Assembly: GCA_902775355.1 (NCBI GenBank)
Contig: CACYLY010000023.1
Coordinates: forward strand, 1 to 49,551
Origin: Oscillospiraceae bacterium
GTDB taxonomy: Bacteria; Bacillota; Clostridia; Oscillospirales; Oscillospiraceae
Reading direction: 5' to 3'
DNA: 49,551 nucleotides
Below, piece by piece: positions 18,528-28,100 of this stretch; positions within the stretch are counted from its first letter, which is position 1; every line of letters starts with the position of its first letter. A model generated the notes under the pieces. It was not told where the DNA came from and did no database searches. It was given only the letters and a program-made list of their open reading frames with translations. Both the position numbers and the translations under genes were made by a program.

Positions 18528-19487
18528 ATGGAAGTCAGAACCATCGCCGGGCACGCGCTGACACCGGGCAAAACGGTAAAAGATCATATCCACGTGGAGG
18601 GCACCGAGCTGCACGTGCCCCACGTGCTGCTCTGCGGGCAAAAGCCCGGGCCCACGGTGCTGATCACCGCGGGCATCCACAACGCGGAATACGTGGGCAT
18701 CCAGGCGGCCATCGAGCTGTCCAGGGAGCTGGACCCCTCCGCGCTGCGGGGGAATGTGATCCTCGTCCCCCTGGCCAACCGCTCCGGCTTTGAAAACCGC
18801 ACCATGTCCCGGGTCTTTGAGGACGGGAAGAACCTGAACCGGGTCTTCCCCGGGGACCGGGAGGGCAGCGAAGCCGAGCGTCTGGCCCACATGCTCTTTG
18901 AGGTCTTCATCAAAAACGCGGACGCCTACATCGACCTGCACAGCGGCGACGGCTACGAGACCCTGATCCCCTACTGCTATTATCTGGGCGACGCTCCCGC
19001 CGAGGAGCAGGCGCGGCAGATGGTCGAGTGCGTCAACGTGCGCTACGTGGTCCGCTCCCGCTGCCGCACGGGCGGGGCCTACAACCTGGCCTCCGTCCAC
19101 GGCATCCCCAGCGTGCTCATCGAGCGCGGGCAGCTGAGCCTCTTCAGCCGGGAGGAGATCGAGGCGGACAAGGCCGACGTGCGCAGCATCCTGTGCCGTC
19201 TCGGCGTGCTGGACGGGGGCTGGACAAGCTATCCCAAGCAGGAGCTCCTGGAATACAGCGACGACGCGCCCTGCATGGGCTGCTGGTATCCGGAGAAGCA
19301 GCCGGGGGACTGGTTCCGGAAGGGCGAAAAGCTGGGCGAGATCCGGGACTATTTCGGACAGACGGTTTTTACGGAGTTCGCCCCCGAGGACGGAGTGCTG
19401 CTGTATCAGTGCGCGTCCCTGAATATTATTGAGAAAGGCCCGATGGTGAGTTATGGAGTGCCGAGACACGATCCTGGAAGAGAATAA
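18528..19487 (+). CDS. Succinylglutamate desuccinylase/aspartoacylase (AstE/AspA) family zinc amidohydrolase
   Basis: This is a 319-residue M14-related hydrolase predicted to cleave an N-acyl amino acid or other amide. Zinc ligands are visible as H51 and E54 (AGIHNAEYVG) and H138 (YIDLHSGD); NLNRVFPG (103-109) is the family substrate-binding stretch. The C-terminal beta domain contains KQPGDWFRKGEKLGEI, as in barrel-sandwich-like tails of this family. The start chosen is the ATG at 18528, five bases after GGAGG; an upstream start in the same frame lacks a site. It is divergent from the importer operon and overlaps the following methyltransferase gene by 35 bp. Deacylation of an imported compound is the natural guess but is inference. 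Confidence 0.82.
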   Translation: MEVRTIAGHALTPGKTVKDHIHVEGTELHVPHVLLCGQKPGPTVLITAGIHNAEYVGIQAAIELSRELDPSALRGNVILVPLANRSGFENRTMSRVFEDGKNLNRVFPGDREGSEAERLAHMLFEVFIKNADAYIDLHSGDGYETLIPYCYYLGDAPAEEQARQMVECVNVRYVVRSRCRTGGAYNLASVHGIPSVLIERGQLSLFSREEIEADKADVRSILCRLGVLDGGWTSYPKQELLEYSDDAPCMGCWYPEKQPGDWFRKGEKLGEIRDYFGQTVFTEFAPEDGVLLYQCASLNIIEKGPMVSYGVPRHDPGRE

Positions 19488-20244
19488 AAGCTACTGGACC
19501 GGCCGCGCCTCCGGCTATTCGGAGGTCAACAAGCTGGAGCTGGCCACCGAACAGCGTCAGAAATGGAAGGACTGTCTGCGCGCCGAGTTGACGCGGGCCT
19601 TCCCCGATCGCCCGCTCACGAGCCTAAGCGTGCTGGAGGTGGGCACCGGGCCGGGCTTCTTCGCGATCCTGCTGCGGGAGCTGGGCTGCGCGGTGACGGC
19701 CGTGGACCTGACCCCCGCCATGCTGGCCGAGGCAAAAGAAAACGCCGGCCCTCTGGCCGACGGGATCCGCTTTCTGGAAATGAACGCCGAGGCGCTCTCC
19801 TTCGCGGACGAGAGCTTCGACGCGGTGATCAGCCGCAACCTGACCTGGAACCTGCCCCATCCCGAGCGGGCCTGCGCCGAGTGGGCCCGGGTGCTGAAAA
19901 AGGGCGGCCTGCTGCTGAATTTCGACGCCAACTGGTACGCCTATCTCTTTGACGAAGGCGCCCAGGCGGCCTGGGACCGGGACCGCGCCAACAGCGCCGA
20001 GCAGGGCGTCTGGGATCAGAACCTGGAGGCCGAGGGCGAGAACTTCGACGTGATGGAGGACATCGCCCGCCGGGTGCCCCTCTCCGGCATCCGCCGCCCC
20101 GCCTGGGATCTGGAGCGGCTCTCCGCCCTGGGTCTGCGCTGCGAGGCTGACGAGGGGGTCTGGCAGCGGGTCTGGTCGGAGGAGGAGAAGCTCAGCTTCG
20201 CCTCCACGCCGCTGTTCCTGGTGCGGGGCGTGAAAGCCGACTGA
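19453..20244 (+). CDS. Class I SAM-dependent methyltransferase (second copy)
   Basis: This 263-residue methyltransferase is paralogous to the one at 14077-14802. Motif I is VLEVGTGPG (60-68), with AVDLTPAM at strand 2, RNLTWNLPHPERA at the catalytic region and LNFDANWYAYL after strand 5. The start lies inside the end of the amidohydrolase gene in another frame, so the two are translationally linked. Having two related methyltransferases flank one importer, in opposite orientation, suggests both act on the same class of small molecule. The substrate is unknown. Confidence 0.85.
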   Translation: MECRDTILEENKSYWTGRASGYSEVNKLELATEQRQKWKDCLRAELTRAFPDRPLTSLSVLEVGTGPGFFAILLRELGCAVTAVDLTPAMLAEAKENAGPLADGIRFLEMNAEALSFADESFDAVISRNLTWNLPHPERACAEWARVLKKGGLLLNFDANWYAYLFDEGAQAAWDRDRANSAEQGVWDQNLEAEGENFDVMEDIARRVPLSGIRRPAWDLERLSALGLRCEADEGVWQRVWSEEEKLSFASTPLFLVRGVKAD

Positions 20245-20261
20245 CCGCGGAAGAATATGGG

Positions 20262-20297
20262 AAAAGGGACGCAGCGAAAACCGCTGCGTCCCTTTTT
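20262..20297 (+). terminator. Terminator after the second methyltransferase
   Basis: GGGACGCAGCG pairs with CGCTGCGTCCC around a short A-rich loop, followed by TTTTT; A residues before the stem also allow it to serve the convergent dockerin gene. Confidence 0.88.
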
Positions 20298-20358
20298 CAT
20301 TTTTTGTTCTTTCCGTGATGTGGGATCACACAAGCCCCAATTCTCAATTTCGAATTCG

Positions 20359-22350
20359 TCAGTTGAGCACCACATCGTGGCTCTTCACCCAGCGCACCAG
20401 ACGGGTCAAGTCCTTGTTGTTCACACTGCCGTCGCCGTTAACGTCCAGGTTGAAGCTCACGACCTCCACATCGTGGGTCTTCAGCCAGCGCGTCAGACGG
20501 GTCACGTCCTTGTTATTCACGCTGCCGTCGCCGTTGATGTCGCCGGGCAGACGCCAGTGGGCGTAGACCGTGGTGTCTTCGATAAAGGTGGTCTCGGTCG
20601 TCACCTGGGTGCCCTGGCCGGCCACGAAGGCGTTCTCCGCCGGCTCGGTGAACCAGCCCAGGAACTTCCAGCCCTCCAGAACGGGCTCGGGCAGGGTCTC
20701 GATGCTGCCGCCCGCGTTGACCTGCACGGTCTCGGGATCCACGGTGCCCTCTCCCGCGTCAAAGCTCACGGTGACGGTCACGGCAGTCCCCTTGAAATAC
20801 ACCACGATGAGGATGTCATAGTCCGGCATGAGGAAGCTCAGCTCGTCGTCATTCCACTCCAGGGAGCCCAGCTCGACCAGCTCCTTGTCGTTTTCGCCCT
20901 CGCCGGTCACCCGGTAGATCTCGGTGTAATCGTATGCCGTCTCCTCCGCGGGCGTGACCGTCAGCTTGACCGTCTCGCCGGTGGAGGGGGCCGCGGGCGC
21001 GAAGCTGGCCGTGCCCTCGCCCTCCGTCTTCAGGCTGATGCTGTGCTTGGGGGCGATGTAGAAGTAGCCGCCGAACTCCGCCCAGGCGGATTGAGGGGTG
21101 TTTCTGAAGTAGATCGTCACAGCGCCGGCGTGGGCCTCGTCCACCACGTAGTTATCGCCGCCGGGGTACCAGGTCCAGTTGCCGCCCACAGACTGGATGA
21201 CCTTGATCTCGTCGCCGGCGGTGAGAGTCGTCTCCAGCTTGTACTCGCCCTCGCTGTCCGGGTTGGGCGTGAACTGATCTGCGGGCGTGGGCGCCCAGTC
21301 GTTCATGGTTCCGACCAGATACGCGCCGTCGGCCAGATCCCATCTGAACTTGGCCGTCACGGCGGTGCCGATGCTGTCAAGCTCGGAGGAGGCGTTCCAT
21401 TTCACCTCCGTGGACAGCTGCGCATCGTTGGCGTCATACCAGCCGAGGAACTTCGCGCCCTCGTCGGGATAGGCATAGAGGATGACCCGGGAAGAGCCGC
21501 CCGCCAGGGTTTCCCAATAGCCCACGGTGCCGGGGCCTACCGCGGTCACAGTGTCCAGGTGGAGCTTGGGGCAGGCGCTGGTGTCGATGGACGTGAAGCG
21601 ATTGCCCGCCAGGTTCAGCACCTGCAGGCTCGCGCAGTCGCTCAGATCCAGCTCGGTCAGGGCGTTGTCCTGCGCGTTCAGCGTCGAGAGGCCCGCGCAG
21701 TTGCGTACGTTCAGGTTTTTCAGCAGGTTGTTGTGGCAGTCCAGGGACCCCATCTCCGTGCAGTCGCTGACGTCCAGCTCAGTCAGCAGGTTGTCGTTGC
21801 AGAAGATGCTGCCTTCAATGCCCGAGCAGCCGCTGACGTTCAGGCTCGTCAGCTGATTGTTGTTGCATATCAAGTTGCTGAGGCTTTCGCAGTTGGAAAA
21901 ATCCAGGCTCTGCACCGTGTCGTCGTACACCTCCACGTCGCCCAGCTCCGGGCAGTTCGACGCGTTCACCGCCGTGAGCCGGTTGCCTGAGAGATACAGG
22001 CCGCTGAGCTGGGTGAATCCGCTCACATCCAGGGTGCCGACGAGGCCCCTGTCGCGCCAGCTGATGTTCATGACGTGATAGGGCGTGTCGCCGAAGGGCA
22101 TGAAAACCCAGCCGTCGGCCCAGGTGGAGGGATCGTTGACGTCATATTTCGTTTCATTTTCTTCATTTTCCTCTTCCAGCTTCGTGCCGTTCTTCACGAG
22201 GTCGGCGTCCTCGGTTTCGAGGAAGGCGGCGAGCTGGTTATACTCGTACTCGTCGTAGCCCTCCGGCACGGTCCAGTCCGCAAAGGCGGTGGGCAGCATG
22301 GACGCCAGCATCAGCAGCGTCAAAACCATGCTAAGGATCCGTTTTTTCAT
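20359..22350 (-). CDS. Secreted LRR, starch-binding-like and dockerin protein
   Basis: This 663-residue secreted protein starts with a signal peptide (residues 1-25, ending near AFA-DW). Residues about 95-260 carry short leucine-rich repeats of about 20 residues (L..L.V..C..L..L.C..N.L pattern), several with a Cys. A segment around 345-450 (YLVGTMNDWAPT, WTWYPGGDNY) resembles starch-binding CBM-type domains. An InlB/Listeria-Bacteroides-type repeat follows (about 530-595, EGWKFLGWFTEPAENAF). The last about 64 residues form a type I dockerin with two calcium loops, DINGDGSVNNKD and DVNGDGSVNNKD. The ATG at 22350 has AGGAGG upstream; the frame stays open 5' of it without coding signs. A dockerin implies a cohesin partner elsewhere in the genome; none is in the window. 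The absence of a catalytic domain points to adhesion or scaffolding (inference). Confidence 0.85.
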   Translation of the reverse strand: MKKRILSMVLTLLMLASMLPTAFADWTVPEGYDEYEYNQLAAFLETEDADLVKNGTKLEEENEENETKYDVNDPSTWADGWVFMPFGDTPYHVMNISWRDRGLVGTLDVSGFTQLSGLYLSGNRLTAVNASNCPELGDVEVYDDTVQSLDFSNCESLSNLICNNNQLTSLNVSGCSGIEGSIFCNDNLLTELDVSDCTEMGSLDCHNNLLKNLNVRNCAGLSTLNAQDNALTELDLSDCASLQVLNLAGNRFTSIDTSACPKLHLDTVTAVGPGTVGYWETLAGGSSRVILYAYPDEGAKFLGWYDANDAQLSTEVKWNASSELDSIGTAVTAKFRWDLADGAYLVGTMNDWAPTPADQFTPNPDSEGEYKLETTLTAGDEIKVIQSVGGNWTWYPGGDNYVVDEAHAGAVTIYFRNTPQSAWAEFGGYFYIAPKHSISLKTEGEGTASFAPAAPSTGETVKLTVTPAEETAYDYTEIYRVTGEGENDKELVELGSLEWNDDELSFLMPDYDILIVVYFKGTAVTVTVSFDAGEGTVDPETVQVNAGGSIETLPEPVLEGWKFLGWFTEPAENAFVAGQGTQVTTETTFIEDTTVYAHWRLPGDINGDGSVNNKDVTRLTRWLKTHDVEVVSFNLDVNGDGSVNNKDLTRLVRWVKSHDVVLN

Positions 22351-22949
22351 GGAAATGTGCCTCCTGTGTTTTGATCCCGGGGAGAAAAGCAAACAAGCGC
22401 GGTAACAGGCTCTTTCTCCGGTCTTTTCTCCCGGAGGACTCGGCCTCCGAGAGCCTGCGCGCAAAAGCAAAAGCCGCCGTTTGTCCGAAATGAACGGACG
22501 CCGCGGCCCCTCGCTCTTCTGTCGCCGGCAACTTGAATATACACTTTTTTCCGCCGGGGTGTCAAGGCTCTGCCGGCAGGATGTTCGTTGAAAAATGAGG
22601 ATGGATCCTTGTCCCGGAAGACTGTCCAAGGGGTTCAGCCGCGTGTGCTTTCTCCGCGGAGCAAGCCCGCACAGCTTCGCAGATCGGCGCGCCGCAAACT
22701 GCCGTGTTTCCCTTTCGGACGAGGGCAAGCCTGCCGAGCTCATGGGGCGCTCACGGGGCGCTTTCTCCCCCGCGCGGGTTTTGCTCTCACTTGTTCGGAA
22801 TCTGTTCGAAAGCCGCCGCTCCCCCGCCGGGCAGCATTTTCCCCTTCAGTCGATCCCTTCCGATCATCCATTCCGTCAATCCCCGTCAAATCTCCGCGGA
22901 AATAGAAAAAAGGCCCGAAATCTTTCGACTTCGAGTCTGAAACAAACTG
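22351..22949. other. Intergenic stretch with no supportable gene
   Basis: About 600 bases between the dockerin gene and the tRNA-fragment terminator. Short open frames exist, but none has a ribosome binding site and family likeness. The part next to the dockerin start should hold that gene's promoter; I see no clear -35/-10 pair. Confidence 0.5.
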
Positions 22950-22989
22950 ATAAAACTGCCCTAAATCCTGCGATTTAGGGCAGTTTTAT
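22950..22989. terminator. 18-bp perfect hairpin beside the left tRNA-Leu fragment
   Basis: Arms 22950-22967 and 22972-22989 are perfect complements with a 4-base loop and A/T-rich outer ends. It stands directly after the 3' end of the minus-strand tRNA-Leu fragment, where a tRNA terminator is expected. Confidence 0.88.
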
Positions 22990-22991
22990 GT

Positions 22992-23012
22992 GTGCGCGAG
23001 GCGGGACTTGAA
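22992..23012 (-). other. tRNA-Leu 3'-end fragment, attachment-site remnant (left)
   Basis: Twenty-one bases are identical to 43232-43252 and match the 3' end of a bacterial tRNA-Leu read on the minus strand: T-loop TTCAAGT, T-stem and acceptor end TCGCGCAC. Identity stops within the T-loop. A displaced 3' end of this kind is what a tyrosine integrase acting at the T-loop leaves at the far side of its element. The next 20 kb toward higher coordinates would then be, or derive from, that element. Confidence 0.7.
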
Positions 23013-23182
23013 TTCCTCGGACTGCGTCCAATAGCACTTTTTTAGCCGCAAACCTCATTATTTTATCATATTTCAGTGTTATCCTGTACCTGTTTCAACC
23101 CATGTTTCCAATACGTTTCGTCCTGGTAAGGGTCAAAAATGTGGTCAACATCAAGGAGGAAAACCCTGCCTAGCCCGGGGCC

Positions 23183-23431
23183 TTATGAAATACCGTATAA
23201 AAGTCGTACACATCGCCGGTAATGGAGTATCTTCTCCAGCGTATGTGGGTCGAGTTTTTCTTTCCAGTCGGGGTCAAGCGCAAAGGTAAACAGATCCGCG
23301 CTTCCGGCAGGCTGTGCCTTTGGCGGCCTCGTCTGTTTTTCGAGCTGCCGGGCGTAGAGCGGCGTGCGCTCCAGATTGGCCGTGACCTCGTCCCATGCGA
23401 TGCTGTTAAAATAGGTTTGTCCTCCATTCAT
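23183..23431 (-). CDS. Small mobile-element-type conserved protein
   Basis: An 82-residue frame beginning MNGGQTYFNSIAWDEV and rich in charged residues (DPDWKEKLDPHTLEKILHYR). To my knowledge such short proteins occur in clostridial integrative elements; no function is known to me. No good ribosome binding site is visible, and an overlapping frame on the same strand (23170-23427) stays open past its 3' end, so the C-terminus may be altered. It sits just inside the left tRNA fragment, next to a broken primase gene, in line with a decayed element. Confidence 0.5.
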   Translation of the reverse strand: MNGGQTYFNSIAWDEVTANLERTPLYARQLEKQTRPPKAQPAGSADLFTFALDPDWKEKLDPHTLEKILHYRRCVRLLYGIS

Positions 23432-23828
23432 TTTTATAGATGTATTGTGATGTCCAGGTCATAAACGGCCTGATGGATTTTGCGGATATGAGGGATTATT
23501 CGCTGTATGAGAAAGAAGCCCACGAATCGGCAAATCCTGTTCGCCCCTCCGGGAAGCGCGTTTCGGGAAAGCTTTCCGACCCTTCCGGCAACTTTTTTCC
23601 GAAATAGAAAACAGCCCTCTCCGGGCTGCCGAAACATGCTCCTTATGGTTTTGAAAAAACGCAGCGACTGAAATCATCCGTCCATCCGTACCACCGTACT
23701 TGCGTCAGAAGAAACCTGCTCCATTCCGTTTCCGGGGTTTGCGTAAGCGCCCCGAAAACTTCATATCCGCAGTCTCCTTCTTCCTTTCCCCATCGAACCC
23801 ACTTCGCTGGGCTTCGATGGGGATCCCG
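23432..23828. other. Non-coding remnant between mobile-element pieces
   Basis: About 400 bases without a credible gene. A short hairpin (CAGCCC ... GGGCTG, about 23610-23626) is the only structure seen. Probably decayed element sequence. Confidence 0.45.
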
Positions 23829-24395
23829 TTAAAGCAGCGAATAGATCCCGACATAGCCCCGAACCTGACGTCCATGGGCGTGGACTTTGTTGGTGGGCTC
23901 CAGGTTGTATTCCGGGGCCAGAGCCGCCATTTGCAAGCAGAAGCTGCGTGTAGTCAGGGGCTTCTCGGCGTTTTCCTCACACCAGAGCACATACAGCTCA
24001 TAGAGCCGCTGGGAGCTGATATCCAGGTCCGCCTTGAACCCGATGTAGCCCTCAGATTTGAGGAACTCGATCACGTTGTTGCTCTCGGTCATGCTCTCCT
24101 GCATGTTTTCCCGGCTGCGTGCGCTGATCGTGAACTTGTAGTCGTTGACCTGCAGCCGGTGCAGTCCCTCCAGCGCCCAGAGCAGGATCCCTTCGATCTC
24201 GCCGCACAGCTTTTCCGAAAGGAACGGATCATCTACTCTGTCCTTCGGGCGGTCCTTCACCGTCAGGATGATCTGGCGGCGGAAGAAGCCGACGCTGCGG
24301 TCATAGAGAGATTTCAGCGTTCCGTTGCCAAAGCCGAGCAGCCGGACATACATGGTGCCCTGGTAGCATTTTGAAAGCATCTTTTTGAGAAACGG
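23829..24395 (-). pseudogene. Truncated P4-family phage/plasmid primase-helicase (C-terminal part)
   Basis: About 190 residues resemble the C-terminal end of P4-type primase/helicases of phages and integrative elements: VRLLGFGNGTLKSLYDRS, then FFRRQIILTVKDRPKDRVDDPFL-like helicase-end sequence, LWALEGLHRL, and the D5-type winged-helix tail. The primase domain and the ATPase Walker motifs are missing. Homology begins only at about 24392; sequence before it looks unrelated. With the nearby tRNA fragment this marks a decayed island end. It should have no replication activity. Confidence 0.72.
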
Positions 24396-24487
24396 CGCTG
24401 CGGCGGGACGTGAGACGGGAGCTTTTATATACCTCTTGTTCCGCCGGAAGCGCAGGCTGCATTGCATTCCGCACTCGCTTCCTTCAT

Positions 24488-24541
24488 GAAAACGGCAGCC
24501 AAACTCTGCTCATCCCTTCGCAGGTTTTGGCTGCCGTTTTC
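24488..24541. terminator. Bidirectional terminator-like hairpin
   Basis: GAAAACGGCAGCCAAA pairs with TTTGGCTGCCGTTTTC around about 20 bases; the stem ends carry A and T runs, so it can act on either strand. Confidence 0.7.
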
Positions 24542-24799
24542 GGCGGGTAAAGGTATGCTGTCCGGAAAGGCGACATCACCCCTTTGCCCGCCTCGCGGAA
24601 CAAAAGGTATAACACACTAGACCTTGCGAGCAAGATCGTGTGCCAAAGACGAGCTTCCCGGCCCTCCTTTGGAAACCTCCCGTGTACCGGCAACAGCATT
24701 TCCTTGCGTGAGATCGCAATGCTTATTGCCGGTATTCATTTTCCCCCGTGTGCTGCAAAAACACAATCGTGCTTGTTGTAATCGCTCCCGAAAATTATA

Positions 24800-24848
24800 A
24801 AAGCGGATCGAAGCAGCACATGAATCGTGTGCAATCCCGATCCGCTTT
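24800..24848 (-). terminator. Terminator of the fructan operon
   Basis: An 11-bp stem (24800-24810 with 24838-24848) with an inner CAC/GTG stem is followed on the minus strand by TTTTATAATTTT. It lies downstream of the last small gene of the leftward operon. Confidence 0.7.
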
Positions 24849-24882
24849 GGGAATGCGAAGGGTGCGATCTCGTTCATGTGAA

Positions 24883-24914
24883 TCGCGGACTGTATGTTGC
24901 CATACAGCCCGCGA
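24883..24914 (-). repeat. 14-bp hairpin with one mismatch
   Basis: Arms 24883-24896 and 24901-24914 pair with a single A/C mismatch around TTGC. It precedes the terminator at 24800-24848 in the transcript; without a T tract it may be a transcript-stabilising or attenuating structure. Confidence 0.6.
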
Positions 24915-24970
24915 CCCATGGAAAAGGGAGGAGTGAAAAAGAGAAGTGTCTTGTTGATGCCGCCCCATCT

Positions 24971-25180
24971 TCAGCCGAAGTATCTGTGGAAGAGATTGCG
25001 GGAGACGGGATCCAGTTCCCGCCGCACATTGATCCTGCCGTCTGCGATCAGGTCGGCGATCTTTTGTTTCTGGGCGGCGAAGCAGGGTTCGTCCTGCAAG
25101 CCGTACATCAAATGCATTTTGGAAAGCAGCTCGATCTCTTCGACTGTCTGCTGCAGTATTTCCCTGCGGTTCGTGATCAT
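24971..25180 (-). CDS. Small hypothetical protein at the end of the fructan operon
   Basis: A 69-residue frame begins 17 bases after the stop codon of the modular lipoprotein gene. It is helical and charged (ILQQTVEEIELLSKMHL, FAAQKQKIADLIADGRI) and has no signal peptide. The ribosome binding site is weak (GGGGAAG very close to the ATG). Position in the operon and reasonable composition favour a real gene; I know no family. Confidence 0.42.
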   Translation of the reverse strand: MITNRREILQQTVEEIELLSKMHLMYGLQDEPCFAAQKQKIADLIADGRINVRRELDPVSRNLFHRYFG

Positions 25181-25197
25181 GCTTCCCCGCTGCCCTG

Positions 25198-28100
25198 TTA
25201 CTTTCCTTCCACGCTAAGCCCGTCGATCTCCGCCACCGCAGATTTCTGCGCGGCGTTGGATGCGAAGCCGAATTCCCACAGCAGTTCGTAATCCGCGTCC
25301 TGTACTGCGCCCGCTGGGATCTCAAAGGTGAATTCCTGCCACTGTTCGGTCAGTGCCAGCTCCTCATAGACTGCAGTGTCCCAAGCGCCGGCCCGGTTCA
25401 GTACGAACAGAAAGTCCAGAGGCTTGTCCGCTCTGGCGCGGAAACGGATAACATAGCTCTGATCCGACGCCAGAGGCAACTGGGAGACCGTGAGCTTGTT
25501 GTCCCCATCCTTGCCGGAGATTGTCGGCATGTAATAGCGCAGAGTCTCGCCCTCAATGCGCAGGGATCCCTCGCCCGCGCCGGGCTGCACCGAGGCCTGA
25601 AGCTGCGGGAACCAGTGTTCTGTCCGGCCAAGCTGCGTTCTTTCTCCCACCTTCTCCACCTTCACATGGCTTACCGTGAAGCTGTTGGGAGAAGCGCACT
25701 TGCCCAAGGACACCTGGATGATCAGATGGGTATCACGACCGGCATAAGCCGTATATTCAAAGGTTCTGGTTTCCGGGTAGGCCGTCAGGCCGTACTGAGC
25801 ACCGAAGCCTTTTTCCTCTTCGTCCCGGTTATAGCAGATCTCGAAATAGGTTTCTGCGTCGGAGCGGGCGTCCAGGCTGATCCGGTATTTTTCTCCCGCC
25901 TTGAGCGTCACGCCGGTGTCGATGAAGAGCTTCGTCTTCCAGGGCTCCAGCTCCGCGGCCGCGGGAGTCTTCCCCATCTGCACCGTCACCCGGTCCGCCT
26001 TCTTTTCCAGCGTGCCGCCGTAGGTCTCATGGGTCCAGAGCGTGGCCGCCTGGGCGGTGCCCTCCACCGTCTTCTTTTCAAACGTGACCTCTTCGATCTT
26101 CACATTGCTGACGGTATAGCTGTTGCCCTCCGTGCCGTCGGTCCTGCCCGGACGGAGCTGCAGGGTGAGCTCGCCCTTGCTGTCGCCCGGCATGATCGTA
26201 TAGCTGATCGTCTTCTTTCCGGCGGACAGGCTCTGACCGAGCTGACCGTAGGCCGCCTCCGAGGAGCCGTCATAGAAAACCTCAAACACGCTCTGAGGCT
26301 TTTCGGATTCGATGTCGAAGCTGACCCGATAGCCCTTCCCCTTCTCCGGGGTAAATCCCGTGTGGGCGAAAAGCTTGACGTTCCAGGGGTTTCGCTCCTC
26401 GGGCGCCTGCAGGATCCGCAGGGTGGCGGAGGAATCGCCTTTTTCCAGGGCGACCAGGTAGCCGCCGTCCGCCGCGGTGTCGATGCTGCCCGCGCTGTCG
26501 TAGCTGAAGGAGGGCATCACGCTCTCTCCGGCGCCTTCCTTCATCTCCTCCACCTTCACGCCGCTGACCGTGACGGTGCAGGGGCCGGGGGCGTTGCCCA
26601 GACTGAACTGCAGGATCAGCTCCCCGTTCTTCTGGGCGGTGAAAATATAGGGTTCCGGCTGCTTCCCCTGGGTGTTCAGACCGTACTGCGCGCCGAAATC
26701 CTTCTCATCCGGTCCGTTGTAGCAGATTTCGTAATCCAGCGCCGTGCCGGACTGCACGTCGGCGCTGACGCGGTAGGTCTTACCCTGCTCCAGGGCGGCT
26801 CCCGTCTCTACGAAAAGCTTGAGCTTCCAGACCTCCCGCCCATCCGCCGGGACGGCGCTGACGGAGAGGCTGGCCGAGGAGCCGCTGTTGGAGAGCGTGG
26901 CCGCGTAGCCGTCATGGGCCCAGAAGTTGACGTTGCCGCGGGAGCCGGTGGACAGGGAGCCGGCGAACAGGTTTTCGCCCTCGGTCTCCTTTCCTTTCTC
27001 CAGGATCCGGATCCCGCTGACGGTCACCTTGCCGTCCTTCGCAACGGCGCCCAGCTTCAGCAGGATCTCCAGCGTGCCCGTCTCCTCGGGGGTGACGAGG
27101 TTGACGACCGTTCCGCCGAAGCTCAACTCGCCGTCAAAATCGTTCTCTCCGCCGCCCACGCGCTTATAGCAGATGTTCCAGCCTCCCGCGCCGGACACGG
27201 CGGTTTCGATCTGGTAGGTCCTGCCCGCCTCCAGGGTCACGCCGGGCTGGGCATAGAGTTTGATATGCCAGTCGTCCCCCGGCTTTGTGACCAGGACTGA
27301 GGCGCTGGCGCCGTCGCCGGTCAGAGTCGCCTCCGTATCGGGGTTAGTCTCCAGGAAGAAGGAATTGTTCTGGGTGGTGCCGCCGGTCTCCTCGGTGTGC
27401 TCCTCCACCCACTTTTCCACCGTGATGCTGCTGACAGTGATGGTGTTGGGCGCGGGGCTGTTGCCCAGCTGGAAGCGGAGGATCAGCTCCCCGCAGCCGG
27501 ATTCCGGAGCGGTGAACTCCAGGCCGTAGCTGCCGGCAGAGATTCGCTGGCCCCACTGGCCGCCGTAGCCGCCCTCAGCGCCGCCGTTATCGTACTTGAT
27601 TTCAAATTCTTCCGGGTCGGCCGTGGCGGACATGGAGAAGCTGACCCTATATTTTTGGCCGGCTTCCGGGGTCACGCCGGTCTTCACGAAGAGCTTGGAG
27701 CTCCACACGCCGCCCACGTCCGCAGGACGGGCCGCGGTGATGCTGAGGGTCGCGGAGCTGCCGGAGGCGGAGGCGCTCTGCTTAAAGCCGTCCGAGGCTT
27801 CGGCGGATGCGGAGAGGGAGAGGGACTGGGCCTCGTAGCCCGCGGGGATCGTCTGGCTGCCGCCGCCGGAGGTGACCGGGTAGGCGAAGCCGCCCAGGTC
27901 CAATTCCACATCTTCCGTTGTGATCTTTTTGATCTGGATGTCGCTGACGGTGACGCTGCTGCCCGCCGCGCTGTTGCCCAGCTGGAAGACCAGGACCAGC
28001 TCCCCGCAGCCGGAGTCCGGGGCGGTGAAGTCGGAACTGAAGGTCCCCGGACCGGACAGGCCCCACTGGCCGCCGTAGAGCTCACCGCCGCTGTTCTGAT

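Larger units (their letters stand above)
24396..24970. other. Non-coding junction between element remnant and fructan operon end
   Basis: About 570 bases holding three hairpins (listed separately) and no gene I can support. Short frames here lack both ribosome binding sites and family likeness. Confidence 0.5.

Noticed and set aside
22588-22978. Overlapping short frames on the plus strand before the left tRNA fragment
   Set aside because: Ser/Arg/Pro-rich products with no ribosome binding sites; they run into the terminator hairpin.
24584-25325. Several 60-180 codon frames around the end of the fructan operon
   Set aside because: They overlap each other, hairpins and the modular lipoprotein gene; only the 24971-25180 frame has operon position and plausible composition.
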